Below, piece after piece: positions 47,238 through 59,101 of a stretch of 64,000 nucleotides of DNA (positions are counted from its first letter, which is position 1; the number at the start of each line of letters is the position of its first letter). Both the position numbers and the translations under genes were made by a program. Under the pieces are notes generated by a model, which ran no database searches, had not been told where the DNA came from, and worked only from the letters and a program-made list of their open reading frames with translations. The DNA is taken from assembly GCA_037957365.1 (NCBI GenBank), contig JARHVA010001191.1:1087001-1151000 (forward strand). Reading direction: 5' to 3'. The DNA is from Torreya grandis. Lineage: Eukaryota; Streptophyta; Pinopsida; Cupressales; Taxaceae.

Positions 47238-50200
47238 TAACATATATTTTTATTTTTGTACACAGATATGTTTCATAGGTACCTGAGTGTGATACATGTA
47301 TACATCAGATACATGATATATGAGCATATAAATATTGGACCCTTTTCTCCACCCATGTGACACACTACATTGGTAGCATTTGCTACATTGATCACGATTG
47401 ATACATTATGTTAGATATGTTATGCTACATGACTTTTTGCTAACACATGCATGTATGAACTAATATGATATGTTTATGTTGGTCATTTATATTTCACTTG
47501 TTCATCTTATCACATGGCTTATTTGAGTATACTTCTTGTTTGCTACCTTGTTTTGACTGCAGAATATTTGAACATGTTTCTTGTGTGTTGGCCATAATGC
47601 TGCTGAGTGTTAGTTATTTGGTGTGCAGACATTTGAACATGCACTCTCCTTGAGTATGTGGAATTTGAACATGCCCTTTTTTTTGGTATCCTTAGACCTC
47701 TTTTGCATGACATTGAGTGCTCTTGTGTGTGTGTGTAGATGCTTAAATCTAGATTTATATGTTAAACTAGACTTTTATGGTTGATAAATATATCTCAAGG
47801 CTATACCCTTCAGTTTGACCTTACTTGTACTTGAAAATCTCACATTCACCACCTCATTGGGTCTAATTACTTAACTCTTAATCTAACCTTGATTACTCTA
47901 ATTATATAAATCACTTGTAACTATTGAATGTCTAAAATGTGATATATATCCTTCATTGTTAGTTACAGAACCTCGACAACTTTTTTCCATCTTGGACATT
48001 TACGTTCAAGATAAGACAATGATGTTACAGTCCCTACTCCAATACAACTTTTATTGCCCTATAAACACTCAAATTTGAAAATATTTAGTGTGTAAGGGTC
48101 AACCTAACTTCTAATAATTTAATTAACCATTATGTAAGGAACATTTTAAAAGAACTAGTATAAATACAAGTAAAATCTAATTCATTTGGGCATCAGACAA
48201 TCACCTCTCAATCTTAGACATACTATTGATTTTCAAAGCTCACAACTAATATATTATTCTCTATTCATACCTATTGGCATATTAGTCATAAGAGCAGTCA
48301 TACTACATGTATGAATCACTCAAAGAACAACCCATGAGTCATATTTGTCAAGTTACAAGCTAGATCATTACATGTACTCATATATAGCATTCTACACTAT
48401 TGTTTACATGCATACCAACACATAATTCTAAGTCCCTCACAGTATTATCTATGTAGGCAATGCTCATTAATAGAGGGATATTTGAGGTCATCTCTACAGT
48501 GTGGTGTGAGCCCACTAACCTATTTTTTGGCAAGATAACCTAATCTAAAGTGGAGAGCTAGGGTTTGAGCTATAAACATTGATACAAAGTCTATGCACAA
48601 GATCTAGATACATCAAATAAAAGGTGACATAAAACCCATAAAGACCTAGGTGTTGTATGTTGATGTAAAAAAACATTTAGTACAAAATAATTGCATCAAG
48701 ATTCAGACAATATCATCGATGTAAGTGTTCATAGGTCAGCACAAGTGTCTAGGGAGCTATCAAGAATATTTAAAGAATTTGATGACTGGGTCTTAAGCAT
48801 TAGACAACCTATTTTCACAACTGTACATCTTAGATCTATTTTCATATCATTGCATAAGCTAAGTATTATTTCTTCTTTGTGATTACAAAATCATAATACC
48901 GTTAGACATTGTACTTTCTCTATTTAGTATTTTTCGTAATTCAATAGTGTTGAAACTGAATATAATAAATTGAATTATTTTATTGGCATACTTTAAAAAT
49001 ATATTTATCCACTTTTGAATATCCTAATCCTCCCAACCTTTAATTCTAAAAAGCATTAAATATTTTATGAACTCGACCTCTAAACCTTACATACAAATCC
49101 TAGCTTGTTCTAGGGTTTTCAGTCTCCTAAAATATTTACTTTTTATTTAAATTTATATTTATTCTATTCTTTACATGCAACCTAGGCGTAGTCCTATATT
49201 AAATGGTGTTCCTATTAAATATCTTGAACTATCTTTTAAATGCTTTAAAATATCTCAAACTAATACCATATCAAATTCTGCTAATATTAAGAATGACAAT
49301 AATAACAATAAAAATAAAATATTAAAATAATAAATATAAATTTATAATAATTATATTTAAAATTTTATTTTTAGACTAGTGAAATGAAATGGGTCAAATC
49401 CTATGGAATAATCCAAATGCGGTTAAGAAAGTGAAAGGCTTAATGTTAATACAAGAATGCGGTTAATAAAGTGAAAGGCTTACTTATTAATAGGATGAAG
49501 AATGCGGTTAATAAAAAAAATATTTAATAACATTTGGGACTTCTAACTTTATGCAAGTTAAGACCCATTTATATAATCATTGATTATAGTGTTCCAAAAC
49601 ATTTAAAAAAATCGAAAAACAATTGTTTCTATAATATTTTTCTTTTTATTTACATTGTTGTATGCTTATAAAAAGTTTGTTAAATTATTCATTTATGTAC
49701 CTTAAGCACCATTCATTTGAAAACTTATATTAAAAGTCAAGACATTTTTTTAAAGAAGAAGAACAAGAATAACATTTTTCCTTTTTTCTCTACATTTTTA
49801 ACTCTTTAATGTACATTTAAAAAAAAAATTAAAGTTAATAATAAATATTGTGAAGTTAACAATAATATATTATATTATGAAAATATTAAATATTTAATTT
49901 TATAATTTTTTATTTCAATTTCAATCTTATTTATTATAAATATTTTAAGTTTAAAATTTAAATTATTTATATATTTTTAATAAATATTAGTTTAACATGT
50001 ATAAATTTTGAATGTTAATTTACAAAATAATTAGCTTGTCCAAACATGGACCCCTACCTAAGTGTTGGGGGTGGGGGTGAGACATCCAATAGAGAGGGAA
50101 CTCGGAGTTGAAAGGGAAGTACAATTTTGAATTTGAATTTGAATTTGAAGCAACTAACCTAAAATATCTAAGAAGAAGACGCAGTGAGGTTGCAGGATGT

Positions 50201-50615
50201 AAAAGATGTGTTTAAAAATGTATGACATGGATGAGAATGGATCCATTTCTCCCCATCAACTTCATTACATTTTAATGCAGTTGGGAGAGAGTTGCAATTT
50301 ATATGAGTGTGATTGTATGATCACGGGACTAGATGCTGACGGGGATGGCCAGGGTAGCTTCCCCGAGTTCTTCACAATGATGTCAAACCCCCATTACACT
50401 ACATGCTAATTAAATTGAATGCATGTTTTCATATTTGTTGAATGCATGTTTCATATTTATTTAGTGCATAAAATGGCTATCAATAATATCACATATTTGT
50501 TGTATCGAAAAAACCATTCTGGAATCCATCTTTTCTAGAAAATATAATTTGATCTATTGAATAAGATCGAGAAAAGTTTTAATTTAAAAGAGATTATGAC
50601 CAACATTTTTTAATT
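47238..50615 (+). repeat. Segmental duplication unit 2
   Basis: Aligns with 28440-30594 plus 41752-45140 of unit 1 without element C and without the MATE-bearing segment. At its right end it follows the parent CML gene for over 100 bp past the stop codon (ccatcttttctagaaaa; parent 63402). It is the shortest of the three units. Confidence 0.8.
50040..50409 (+). pseudogene. Truncated CML copy 2 (EF-hands 3-4 only)
   Basis: Carries the same internal junction as copy 1 (aagaagaagaYgca...ggttgcagg), so both descend from one deleted copy. It has lost more of the promoter: from the ttgaatttgaatttgaa repeat it jumps to aacctaaaatatc, missing the TATA region. One extra A in the run before atgtatgac (50214-50217) shifts the frame entering EF-3. 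The rest reads DMDENGSISPHQ (EF-3, position 12 Gln as in copy 1), SCNLYECDCM, and EF-4 DADGDGQGSFPE, ending SNPHYTTC at the normal stop position. No conventional start; presumed non-functional. Confidence 0.9.
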
Positions 50616-50727
50616 GATCTATTGTGACATTGGAACATTGGTATCCCTTTAACATACATATGAACTTTATGGCATTCGAAATATGGTGATTATGTATTAA
50701 TTCAGTATCATTTCCTGATATATGGAT
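50616..50727. other. Junction between units 2 and 3
   Basis: About 110 bp between the end of CML 3'-flank similarity and the first recognisable giant-repeat sequence. No clear repeat or gene. Confidence 0.4.
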
Positions 50728-52139
50728 TTAGACACTTGTCTATTTTGTCACTCACTTAGGCCTTTAGATTTACAACTTCATTTTATATGTTCTAGGGCCA
50801 CTAGTTAATGTGATTGTGCCACATAGAGCCATCTTGAGCTTGCAAGAGCTTAGAGGATTAGAGGCATAGATGTATTAGCCTTTTAAATTGTGTATATCCC
50901 TATGAATAATCTAGACTGATGAGATGTCGACATATGGTTTGATATCAGAGTCTCAAGGACCCAAAGACTCAAGTCTATGATACCATTTAGCCATTAACTT
51001 GGTTTTTATTCTTTGAAGCTCTAGGCTAATGAAATGATGCCAACTATCAACTACTCAGAGCTTGAAAGACTAGAGGTATTAGACTGTATGGTGTCATGAT
51101 GATTAGACTTGTTTAATGCCTTTGTGGTTCCAAGTTAACGAAAAGGTGTCTCTTGTCAAGCCTAGAGACTATGAAAACTTGAAACCATTAGATGATTAAC
51201 TTTCATTTTAAAGCTTATGTGGTTTTGGTCTTCTGTAAACATGTTAAGTGGCATGTTCTCAAATCTTGGAGACTTTGAACACTTAAAAATTTATTTAAAT
51301 CTTAAAGGCTCTATACAATGTATGAATGGCACCTATCAAATTGTCAAAGCTCGAGGACTCAAAAGACTTAGAAACTTTTGGTGAAGGCATGAAGGCTCCA
51401 AATAACGTAAGAATGCTACTTTTCCTAATCTCAAATAAAATAAAGGCCCAACCTAAAAATGCTTGGTAATTCCTCATCAATACTCTTATAGACATATAAA
51501 ACATAGGACACACTAGGATGAAATACATTAGTTCCATTAATCTACATAAATCATGAAAACTATGAAAACCCAAGGTTTAAGATAAATCAAGATGACCCAA
51601 TTAGCTTTGATTTTAAATTTTTTAATTTCTATGACTTTAGACATCAAAGAAAACCTTGAACTTATGCAAATTCAAGACTATTATTATGTATTTTTAAGGC
51701 TTTAAGGACCTCAAATAAAGATATTCAAGTAATAGTGGGTTCCCATTTAAATTAAAAAATGGGTTGTGTGTGTTAGGGTACAATAGGGGTAAGGTAACCC
51801 ATCTTATAGTACCAAATTAAGGTAACCAACACAACCTTTTTCAATCCCCTCCACCTCCTATGTCTCTTCTAGATAGTGTGTGTATGTATGTTAAATTCAA
51901 AGTACTTTGGGTTTGTGGTTGTAAATCCCTTTAAGGGAAAAATCATCAATATGATAAGGATAATAAAAAAGTTACAAAATCAAAATCAGCATTTCAATTC
52001 AAATATCACATCATTGGAAAATCATGTCACATATGCTAAGAATCCATAATGTGGTAGTGTTAATCATGCATTTGTATCTTCATCTAGCAATGTTATGCGC
52101 AACAAGGTTTCATATCAAAATAAGAATCCAAAATAGAAT

Positions 52140-53007
52140 TCATCTACAAGTAAAGATTCAAAAAGTATGCAAAAGGCTAATAAGAGCTCAAGTGAGATTC
52201 TATAAGAAATGCTTAGAAACAAGTTGATCAAACTACCTCCTCTATATTTTATAAAGAGATCAAAATACTATTATGCATATCATAAAATGTATGGACATCA
52301 TATATATAGTTGTTTATCTTTGAATAAAAATAACAAATTACAATTGACAGTGGTGATCCTAAAATAAAAATAGCAAGTAAGCAATCCACTCACTTTATAC
52401 TTGCATCTTCTACAACATGAGTGTAAAAAAGAACTAGTATGGGTACAAAGGGATAATTTAGAGTAAAAACAATTGCAAAAAAATTAAATCAAGAAAAAAT
52501 TCAAAAGGCACAATTAGAGAAAAAAATATTGAAAAGGCAAGAGTATAACAAATAATATTATAAAAGGCACAAGATGAAAAAGAAAAATTGCAAAAGGAAT
52601 AGTTTAAAAATCAAAGGTTACAAAAGTTACAACACAAAAAGGTAAAATTACTAAAAGAGAAGTTGGCAAATCAAATTCAAGGTAAGCAAAGCAACATGCT
52701 TAAAATAAGGTTTCTAACAAAAGACTTCAAAAAGTAAGAGACACTTGAAAAATATAAAGTTGTAAATGTGGTTGCAAAGGGATAAATTATAAGCATGTCC
52801 TCATATCAGGACCCTTTCACTATTACTGTTCACATAGAGGGCAAGAAATTTGTGTATATCAAGTTTACAGACTATCATGATACAAATTTGTGTTTTATGT
52901 CATTTCTTAGCTCTCTTGGAAACAAGTATCAACAACTAGATCAAACTAATATAAGTTCAATAAGTATGGGATCACTTCAGTTAAGAGTTTCATTTGCTTC
53001 AAAATAA
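52140..53007 (+). pseudogene. Gag-C-terminal-like remnant with coiled coil (unit 3)
   Basis: Paralogue of 26900-27785. It reads KYYYAYHKMYGHHIYSCLSL, keeping the second Cys of the zinc-finger-like motif that unit 1 has lost. Then comes the Lys/Gln/Glu heptad-like region (52440-52700) and the 70-codon frame 52795-53007 with DPFTITVHIEGKKFVYIKF. Frameshifts and stops differ from unit 1. Function unknown. Confidence 0.5.
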
Positions 53008-54403
53008 TTTCACTTACTTTTCATGTTATTTACAATCTAAGTGCATACAATGTTGTGCTTGGAAAATCATGATTACAATCAATAGGAAAAATGATTGATA
53101 AAAACAAAGGTTGCATGTCATTTGATCATAAAGACAAGGTCACATCTTTTTACAAGGAACATCTTTAGAGTAAAATCAACAAAAAGAAAACATGTTTTCA
53201 ACTAGTATACAAATAGATATAAGTAATGCCATATTAGTAGAGGCACATGATACAATACACATTACAAAAGAGAAATCACAAAGTTCAATACCATAGTATG
53301 GGGCAATTAGTTATTCTTATCCAAATACAAATAAGACAAGAGTGGTATTTCACAATTTCAACATTGAGATGATCATGATTATAATACTACATATTACTAT
53401 GATTAACATGATACAGATTACATAGAATATGAATATGACATATGATACAAGGCTTACACATAGGCATTCCATGGATGACATATGGGGTTTTAAGTAGCAT
53501 CAGTCCTTGTAAATAATATGTTTGTTAATCATACTATTATGCAAGAATACAAAAAAAAAAAAAATCAAATAATCAAAAAGATACAAAAACATTAAAATAA
53601 AGTAAAAATACAAAAATATTTAGCACACACATGTTTACTATCTTTTGCATATATGTTGTTTACATTATGTTAGTATATAACATATATTTTTATTTTTATA
53701 CACATATGTTTCATAGGTACCTGAGTATATACAGGCATACACTAGATACATGATACATGAGCATACAAATATTAAACCCTTTCCTCTACCCATGTGACAC
53801 ACTACATTGGTGACATCTACTACATTGATCATGATTGATACATTATGCTAGATATGATATGTTATAGGGCATGTTACTAACACATGCATGCATGAACTCT
53901 GGTATGATATGTTTATGTTGGTTGTTTATATTTCACTTATTCATCTTATCATATGTCTTACTTGAGTATACTTCTTATTTGCTACCTTGTTTTGACTGCA
54001 GGACATTTGAGCATGTTCCTTGTTTATTGGTCACAATGCCACTGAGTGTTAGTTCTTTGGTGTGCAGACATTTGAACATGTCTTCTCCTTGAGTATGTGA
54101 CATTTGAACATGTCCCTTATTTTTGGTCTCCTTAGACCTTTTTTTGCATGATATTGAGTGCTTTTGTGTGTGTGTAGATGCTTAAATCTAGATTTATATG
54201 TTAAACTAGACTTGTATAATTGATAAATATATCTCAAGGCTCTACCATTTAGTTTGACCTTACTTGTACCTGAAAGGCTTGTATTCACTGCCTTGTTGGG
54301 TCTAATTAATTAACTCTTAGTCCAACCTTGATTACTCTAATTATCTAGATCACTTGTAACTGTCGAATGCCTAAAATGTGATATATATCCTTCATTGTTA
54401 GTT
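53008..54403. other. Unit 3 spacer without recognised gene
   Basis: Duplicated AT-rich spacer equivalent to 27786-29165. No coding similarity seen. Confidence 0.5.
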
Positions 54404-54408
54404 ACAAA
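54404..54408. repeat. Target-site duplication of copia element (acaaa)
   Basis: acaaa is repeated at 59013-59017. The uninterrupted site in unit 1 reads gttacaaaacctcaac (29171), exactly what joining the flanks after removing one copy would give. Confidence 0.92.
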
Positions 54409-55291
54409 TGATGGGGAATCCAGAACAACACACCTGTTCTGATCCCACTTGTTATGATCTTGCTCCTCAGAAAGAGCACAATATGATTACCACATACAAG
54501 CAATTAAACATGCAGAATTAACCAAAAGTACAAGTAACTAGAATTCACAAATACCACAGAATATGAGAGACAATACACAATCTTGTATTAATACTCATCC
54601 AGAAAGAAAATACAATAAAGAAGATGCCACTTCTTCTTCCACCTCTCAGAGGCTTCCCACACCTCAAGGGCTCCCAATAATTCTTAATCAAGAGTTCACT
54701 CTCCTACCAAAAATGGTCCCAACACACAACTCACACACAGAATTGGTGTTCACCTCCAACCAGTCAGTAATAACCCTGCCAGTACACAAGTACTCAAAGT
54801 ACTTCAAGTAGATCTTCCATGAACCTACAACAACCTGCAATTCAACATACCTTACACATGTAGATCTCCTATGAGCTTGTAACAACCTGTAACTCAAATG
54901 ATCTTACAATGGAAGGATCTTCCTTGCCTTCCTTTTTAGCTCATAATTACAATACATGCCAATGGGTCTATAAATAGATCCCAGACTTAACAATAACTTA
55001 GACTCTTAATTTAGACACGCAGCTCAAGACTCGAAATAGCCTTTACATGCAAACACTTGGTTCAACAAACTAACTGTTCGTGCAATGAACAGTTCTGGAA
55101 CACACAGGCGACCGACGTCAGTCCCTGTCTAACTGGAGATGACCGACATCGGCCAAATCTTGCTGATGTCGGTTGCCCTTCTGTTCACCCCTGACCGATG
55201 TTGGTCAGCCTAATCGACACCAGTGATTGTGACACTCAGCAACTCCTCCATGTCTGCAAATAGTTGAAGCTTTTAGCTCCACAACCTAACA
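54409..55291 (-). repeat. 3' LTR of copia element
   Basis: Pairs with 58133-59012. Contains a cluster of ACCGAYRTCGGT-like palindromes at about 55108-55225. Many of its differences from the other LTR fall at CpG positions in those palindromes. Confidence 0.93.
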
Positions 55292-55379
55292 ATCTCCCAC
55301 TTGGAGATAAATAGCTGCAACTGTACTTGTACCCGTACATCATCTAGTTTGTTTCCTAGCACTGTATCCCTCTTCAAGA

Positions 55380-56130
55380 TCACCCTTGAAGACCAACCAC
55401 CACAAATCCTGTGGTGCACCTCCTGTCATCCAAATCACTTGCCACATCCGCATCTACAAACCCATGTAGAAAATAACTTGACCCTGCAAAGCATGTGCAC
55501 CTGCTGTTGGTCCCTCTCAAATACCTGAGAATCCACTGATCTGCCCTCCAGTGCTTCTTTCTCGAATTGACTCCTAACTTTCTAACAACTCCCATTGCTT
55601 GGGAAAACTCAGGTTTAGTACACATGTACTCAACCTCATTATGTGAATCAAGACACTGTTCGTAGAACTGTCCAACCATCAGTGTACTAACCGGTCTCAC
55701 ACAGTCATCCTGAAACAAAGTCAACCTGTGACCTTCCATGTCCCTAGAACACACTCATGCCAAAGAATCTTGCTACTCCCAGATTCCTCATGACATACTT
55801 CTGAACTAGCTTTACCTTTAGTTTAGTAACTCCCTGTATTTGTGACCCTAAAACAAGCACAACATACAGTAATAGGATAATGTAGCTAATATTATCCAAC
55901 CTGGTAAAGAGAAACACAATGGTCAAACCTCCATTGTCCTACAGCTTACTCAAGACCATATACCCTGGACTTTTGTCTCACATATCCATTCCCGCTCTTC
56001 TTTATCCTGAACATCCATTCGTCTCTCAGTGCTTCCTTCCAGCTGGCAACTCCACCCAAAAAACTCCCGTTTGGTTCTTCTCCAAGGAATCACATCCTTC
56101 ATCCATGCCAAGCTCCCACTATTTTTTGGA
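55380..56130 (-). pseudogene. Copia reverse transcriptase / RNase H remnant
   Basis: The minus strand gives an RT N-terminal piece near 56120-55980 (SLEKNQTGVFWVELPAGRKA, then WMFRIKKSGNG), the thumb region VQKYVMRNLGVARFFGMSVF at 55803-55744, and a 124-codon piece (55754-55380) with FSQAMGVVRKLGVNSRKKHW, WILRYLRGTN and YVDADVASDLDDRRCTTGF-like sequence (actual GFVDADVAS). These are hallmark copia RT-RNase H motifs. The palm with the catalytic YxDD is missing, apparently deleted between about 55980 and 55926. Not functional. Confidence 0.82.
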
Positions 56131-56279
56131 TCTACCTGCTCTGCTTCTTTAATAACTTCCTGGTTCTTTACAATCAGTGAGCAACAAGTAGTGTAAAGAA
56201 GGGAAATGATGAATTTGAGGCTTACTTACCCTTTAAGTCCTCCATATGGGTGCTTGAGACTCCTTGACAGCTTGTTGTC

Positions 56280-56490
56280 TACCCAAAATCCATCTCAGTG
56301 ACCGATGCTAGTCACATCTCAGTCTGCACCTGATCGACATCAGTTCCATGTGACTGCCTCATTGCTGACGTCGGTTCCCCCTGATCGATGCCAGTGTTTA
56401 CCTGTCCTGAGTCACCGACGTCGAGCTGCACATAGCCAACATCGGTCCTTGTCTGGATGTCGACGTTGGTTTTCTAATCGAAGTCGGTCT
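56280..56490. repeat. Internal cluster of ACCGAYRTCGGT-like palindromes
   Basis: At least eight degenerate copies, such as gaccgatgctagtc, gatcgacatcagt, gctgacgtcggtt, gatcgatgccagt, caccgacgtcga, gccaacatcggtc, gtcgacgttggtt and atcgaagtcggtc, lie where the integrase would be expected. They resemble the motifs in the element's own LTRs. The stretch has no recognisable integrase motif. Confidence 0.75.
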
Positions 56491-56534
56491 TTGTGTTTTT
56501 CTTGTGAGAAATGACTTCTACCCGCAAGCTCCTT

Positions 56535-58022
56535 TTAGATCAAACCCTTGTCCAAATCAACCTTGCTCTGCTCATAATTATTTAGCCCCTTACAATGATC
56601 TCTGTCCGTCACCTTCTCCTTGAAAACCAAGGCTTTCCTGCTCTTGTCATGAACATCGAATTTCTCAAGAAACGTCACTTTCTTCCTCTGCTTACAGAAA
56701 CCATGATCCATGCTTTTTAAATCTGAAATCATACCCTTTGACTCAAGAACATGCATCTCCTTATTCATGTGACCAAGCCTATTAAGCCACATCTTCGAAT
56801 CTACACCTGAAGTAGATAACCCAAAAAGAGAATCAGTAATACAAGTAGATAGATAAAGTGTACCTACTTTCTTACCTCTTGCTACAACAAGTGCACCCTT
56901 GGTAACCTTCCAAGAGTCCGTTGTGAGAGTTACTGTGCAACCCTCATCACCCAAACTTCTTATAGAAATCAAATTCCGCTCCAGAATCGGGACATGCATG
57001 ACCTCCTTCAACACCCATGTGTTACCTGTTTGCAATTTCATCTTCACTTTCCCTTTGCCAACCATTTGACAAGGCTTACCATCCCCTAAATAAATTTCTC
57101 CAAAGTCTCCTTGGACATACTCATGAAAAAATTCCCTATTTGGGGATGCATGGAAAGACACACCAGAATCTAAAACCCAAGATTCTACTTTATCTAAGGA
57201 ACATACCAAAGCATCATGTGCAATGAACTATGCAACATCTACTTCTTCTTCATGTCCTTCATGTTGATCTTCAACTGACCTGCAATCTCTCTTTAGATGC
57301 CCTTGCTTTCCACATTTCCAACAGGTTATTCTGCCATACCTGGACTTGGATCTCCTGCCTATCTTGGACCTTGATCTCCCATGCTCGATCTTCTCTCTTT
57401 GCCTTCCCCTGCTTTCCACACTCAAAGCATTTTCTGATGATTCACCTGTGCTTTTCCTGCGAATTTCTTCATTCAAGATTACACCCACAATATCATCCAC
57501 TTTTAAGATTTTTGAAGCAGACACAGTATTACTAACTGCCATTACCAAATTCTCCCAACTTTCAGGTAATAAGCATAAGATTAAGAGAGCCTTAATTTCA
57601 TCATCAAAAATAGTATTGACTGAATTTAACTGGTTTACCAAACCATGGAAATCACTAAGATGACTATGAACAGATCCACCTTCCAACATTTGCAAATTAA
57701 ATAATTGCTTCATAAGAAATACCTTATTCAAAGCTAAGGGTTTTTCATATAAATTTGCCAAATATTCCATCAACTCTACCGTTGTCTTAGCCTGAGATAA
57801 GTTGGAAATCACAGACGATGCAAGACTCAACCTTATAGATCCCAGAGCCTTCCAATCAAGAACCTCCCATTCTTCATCCATCATATCCTAGGGCTTGCAA
57901 TCAACCCCACCCAACGGTAAGTACAAATATTTTTGATACAGATAATCTTCAATCTGCATCCTCCATATTTGATAATTCTTGCCATTAAACTTCTCCATTC
58001 GTAGCTTACTTTCTTCTGCCAT
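56535..58022 (-). pseudogene. Copia gag, protease and GAG-pre-integrase, nearly open
   Basis: One frame runs from ATG at 58022 (MAEESKLRMEKFNGKNYQIW) to 56535, broken only by TAG at 57888 and 57226. Gag has the usual UBN2-type core (LMEYLANLYEKPLALNKVFL; LLCLLPESW-type motif, here LILCLLPESWENL) and a CCHC knuckle CWKCGKQGHLKRDC (about 57315-57275). Beyond the second stop come the protease with WVLDSGVSFHAS (copia DSG/DSGAS active site, here DSGVS), then the pre-integrase domain LWLNRLGHMN-like (actual MWLNRLGHMNKEMHVLESKG). It ends DKGLI at 56535, just before the integrase would start. Both stops could come from CAG or similar codons. Confidence 0.88.
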
Positions 58023-58118
58023 TGCTCTACTCCCACTCAAACAGAAACCCCTGTGAGTAACCTGTAATCAACACACACTAACTAGATCTGATACAACATG
58101 TTAGTATCCCAACCAAAA

Positions 58119-58130
58119 GCTCTGATACCA
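58119..58130 (-). promoter_or_regulatory. Primer-binding site (initiator Met tRNA) of copia element
   Basis: Plus-strand gctctgatacca gives TGGTATCAGAGC on the element's sense strand, two bases inside the right LTR. This is the standard plant copia primer site. Confidence 0.93.
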
Positions 58131-58132
58131 AT

Positions 58133-59012
58133 TGATGGGGAATCTAGAACAACACACCTGTTCTAATCCCACTTGTTAGGATCTTGCTCCTCAGAAAGAG
58201 CACAATATGATTACCATATACAAGCAATTAAACATGCAGAATTAACCAGAAGTACAAGTAACTAGAATTCACAAATAGCACAGAATATGAGAGACAATAC
58301 ACAATCTTGTATTAATACTCATTCAGAAAGAAAATACAATAAAGAAGATGCCACTTCTTCCACCTCTCAGAGGCTTCCCACACCTCAAGGGCTCCCAATA
58401 ATTCCCAATCAAGAGTTCACTCTCCTACCAAAAACGGTCCCAACACACAACTCACACAAAGAATTGGTGTTCACCTCCAACCAGTCAGTAATAACCTTGC
58501 CAGTACACAAGTACTCAAAGTACTTCAAGTAGATCTCCCATGAACCTGCAACAACCTACAATTCAACATACCTTACACATGTAGATCTCCTATGAGCTTG
58601 CAACAACCTGCAACTCAAATGATCTTATAATGGAAGGATCTTCCTTGCCTTCCTTTTTAGCTCATAATTACAATACATGCCAATGGGTCTATAAATAGAT
58701 CCTAGACTTAACAATAACTTAGACTCTTAATTTAGACACGCAGCTCAAGACTCGAAATAGCCTTTACATGCAAACACTCGGTTCAACAAACTAACTATTC
58801 GTGCAACGAATAGTTTTGGAACACACAGGTGACTGATGTCGGTCCCTGTCTAATTGGAGATGACTGACGTCAGCCGAATCCTGCCGATGTCGGTTGCCCT
58901 TCTGTTCACCCCTGACCGACATCGGTCGGCCTAACCGACGCCGGTGATTGTGACACTCAGCAACTCCTCCATGTCTGCAAATAGTTGAAGCTTTTAGCTC
59001 CACAACCTAACA
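58133..59012 (-). repeat. 5' LTR of copia element
   Basis: Starts tgatgggg and ends cctaaca, followed by the acaaa duplication. Contains the better-preserved palindrome cluster (about 58828-58945), including gaccgacatcggtc and aaccgacgccggt. Confidence 0.93.
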
Positions 59013-59101
59013 ACAAAACCTTAACAACTTCTATCCATCTTAGATATTTATGTTCAAGATAAGACAATAGCATCGATGCTACTGTCCCTACTCTAATATA
59101 C
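59013..59101 (+). repeat. Unit 3 continuation between copia element and LINE
   Basis: accttaacaacttctatcca through gctactgtccctactctaat matches 29177-29255 and 47966-48050, confirming that the copia element and the LINE both interrupt unit 3. Confidence 0.8.

Larger units (their letters stand above)
50728..54408 (+). repeat. Segmental duplication unit 3, part left of the copia element
   Basis: Parallels 25500-29170 of unit 1. The first 600 bp (to about 51350) is the start of the giant repeat of element A, truncated at 50728. The unit then follows unit 1 through the gag-like remnant to gttagttacaaa, where the copia element is inserted. It continues after that element at 59013. Confidence 0.8.
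54409..59012 (-). mobile_element. Ty1/copia retrotransposon with integrase region deleted
   Basis: LTRs of 883 and 880 bp (tgatgggg...ctaaca) with a 5-bp target duplication. The initiator-Met primer site lies at the right LTR, so the element reads right to left. Gag, protease and pre-integrase domains are nearly open, and an RT/RNase H remnant follows, but no integrase core is present. In the first 245 bp the two LTRs differ by seven substitutions and one 3-bp indel. It is the youngest-looking element in the window. Confidence 0.93.

Noticed and set aside
54563..54897. Frames inside the copia LTRs (also 58287-59003)
   Set aside because: Differ between the two LTRs by indels that change the frame; no protein motifs.
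55301..57663. Plus-strand frames across the copia interior
   Set aside because: Antisense to clear gag, protease and RT motifs on the minus strand.
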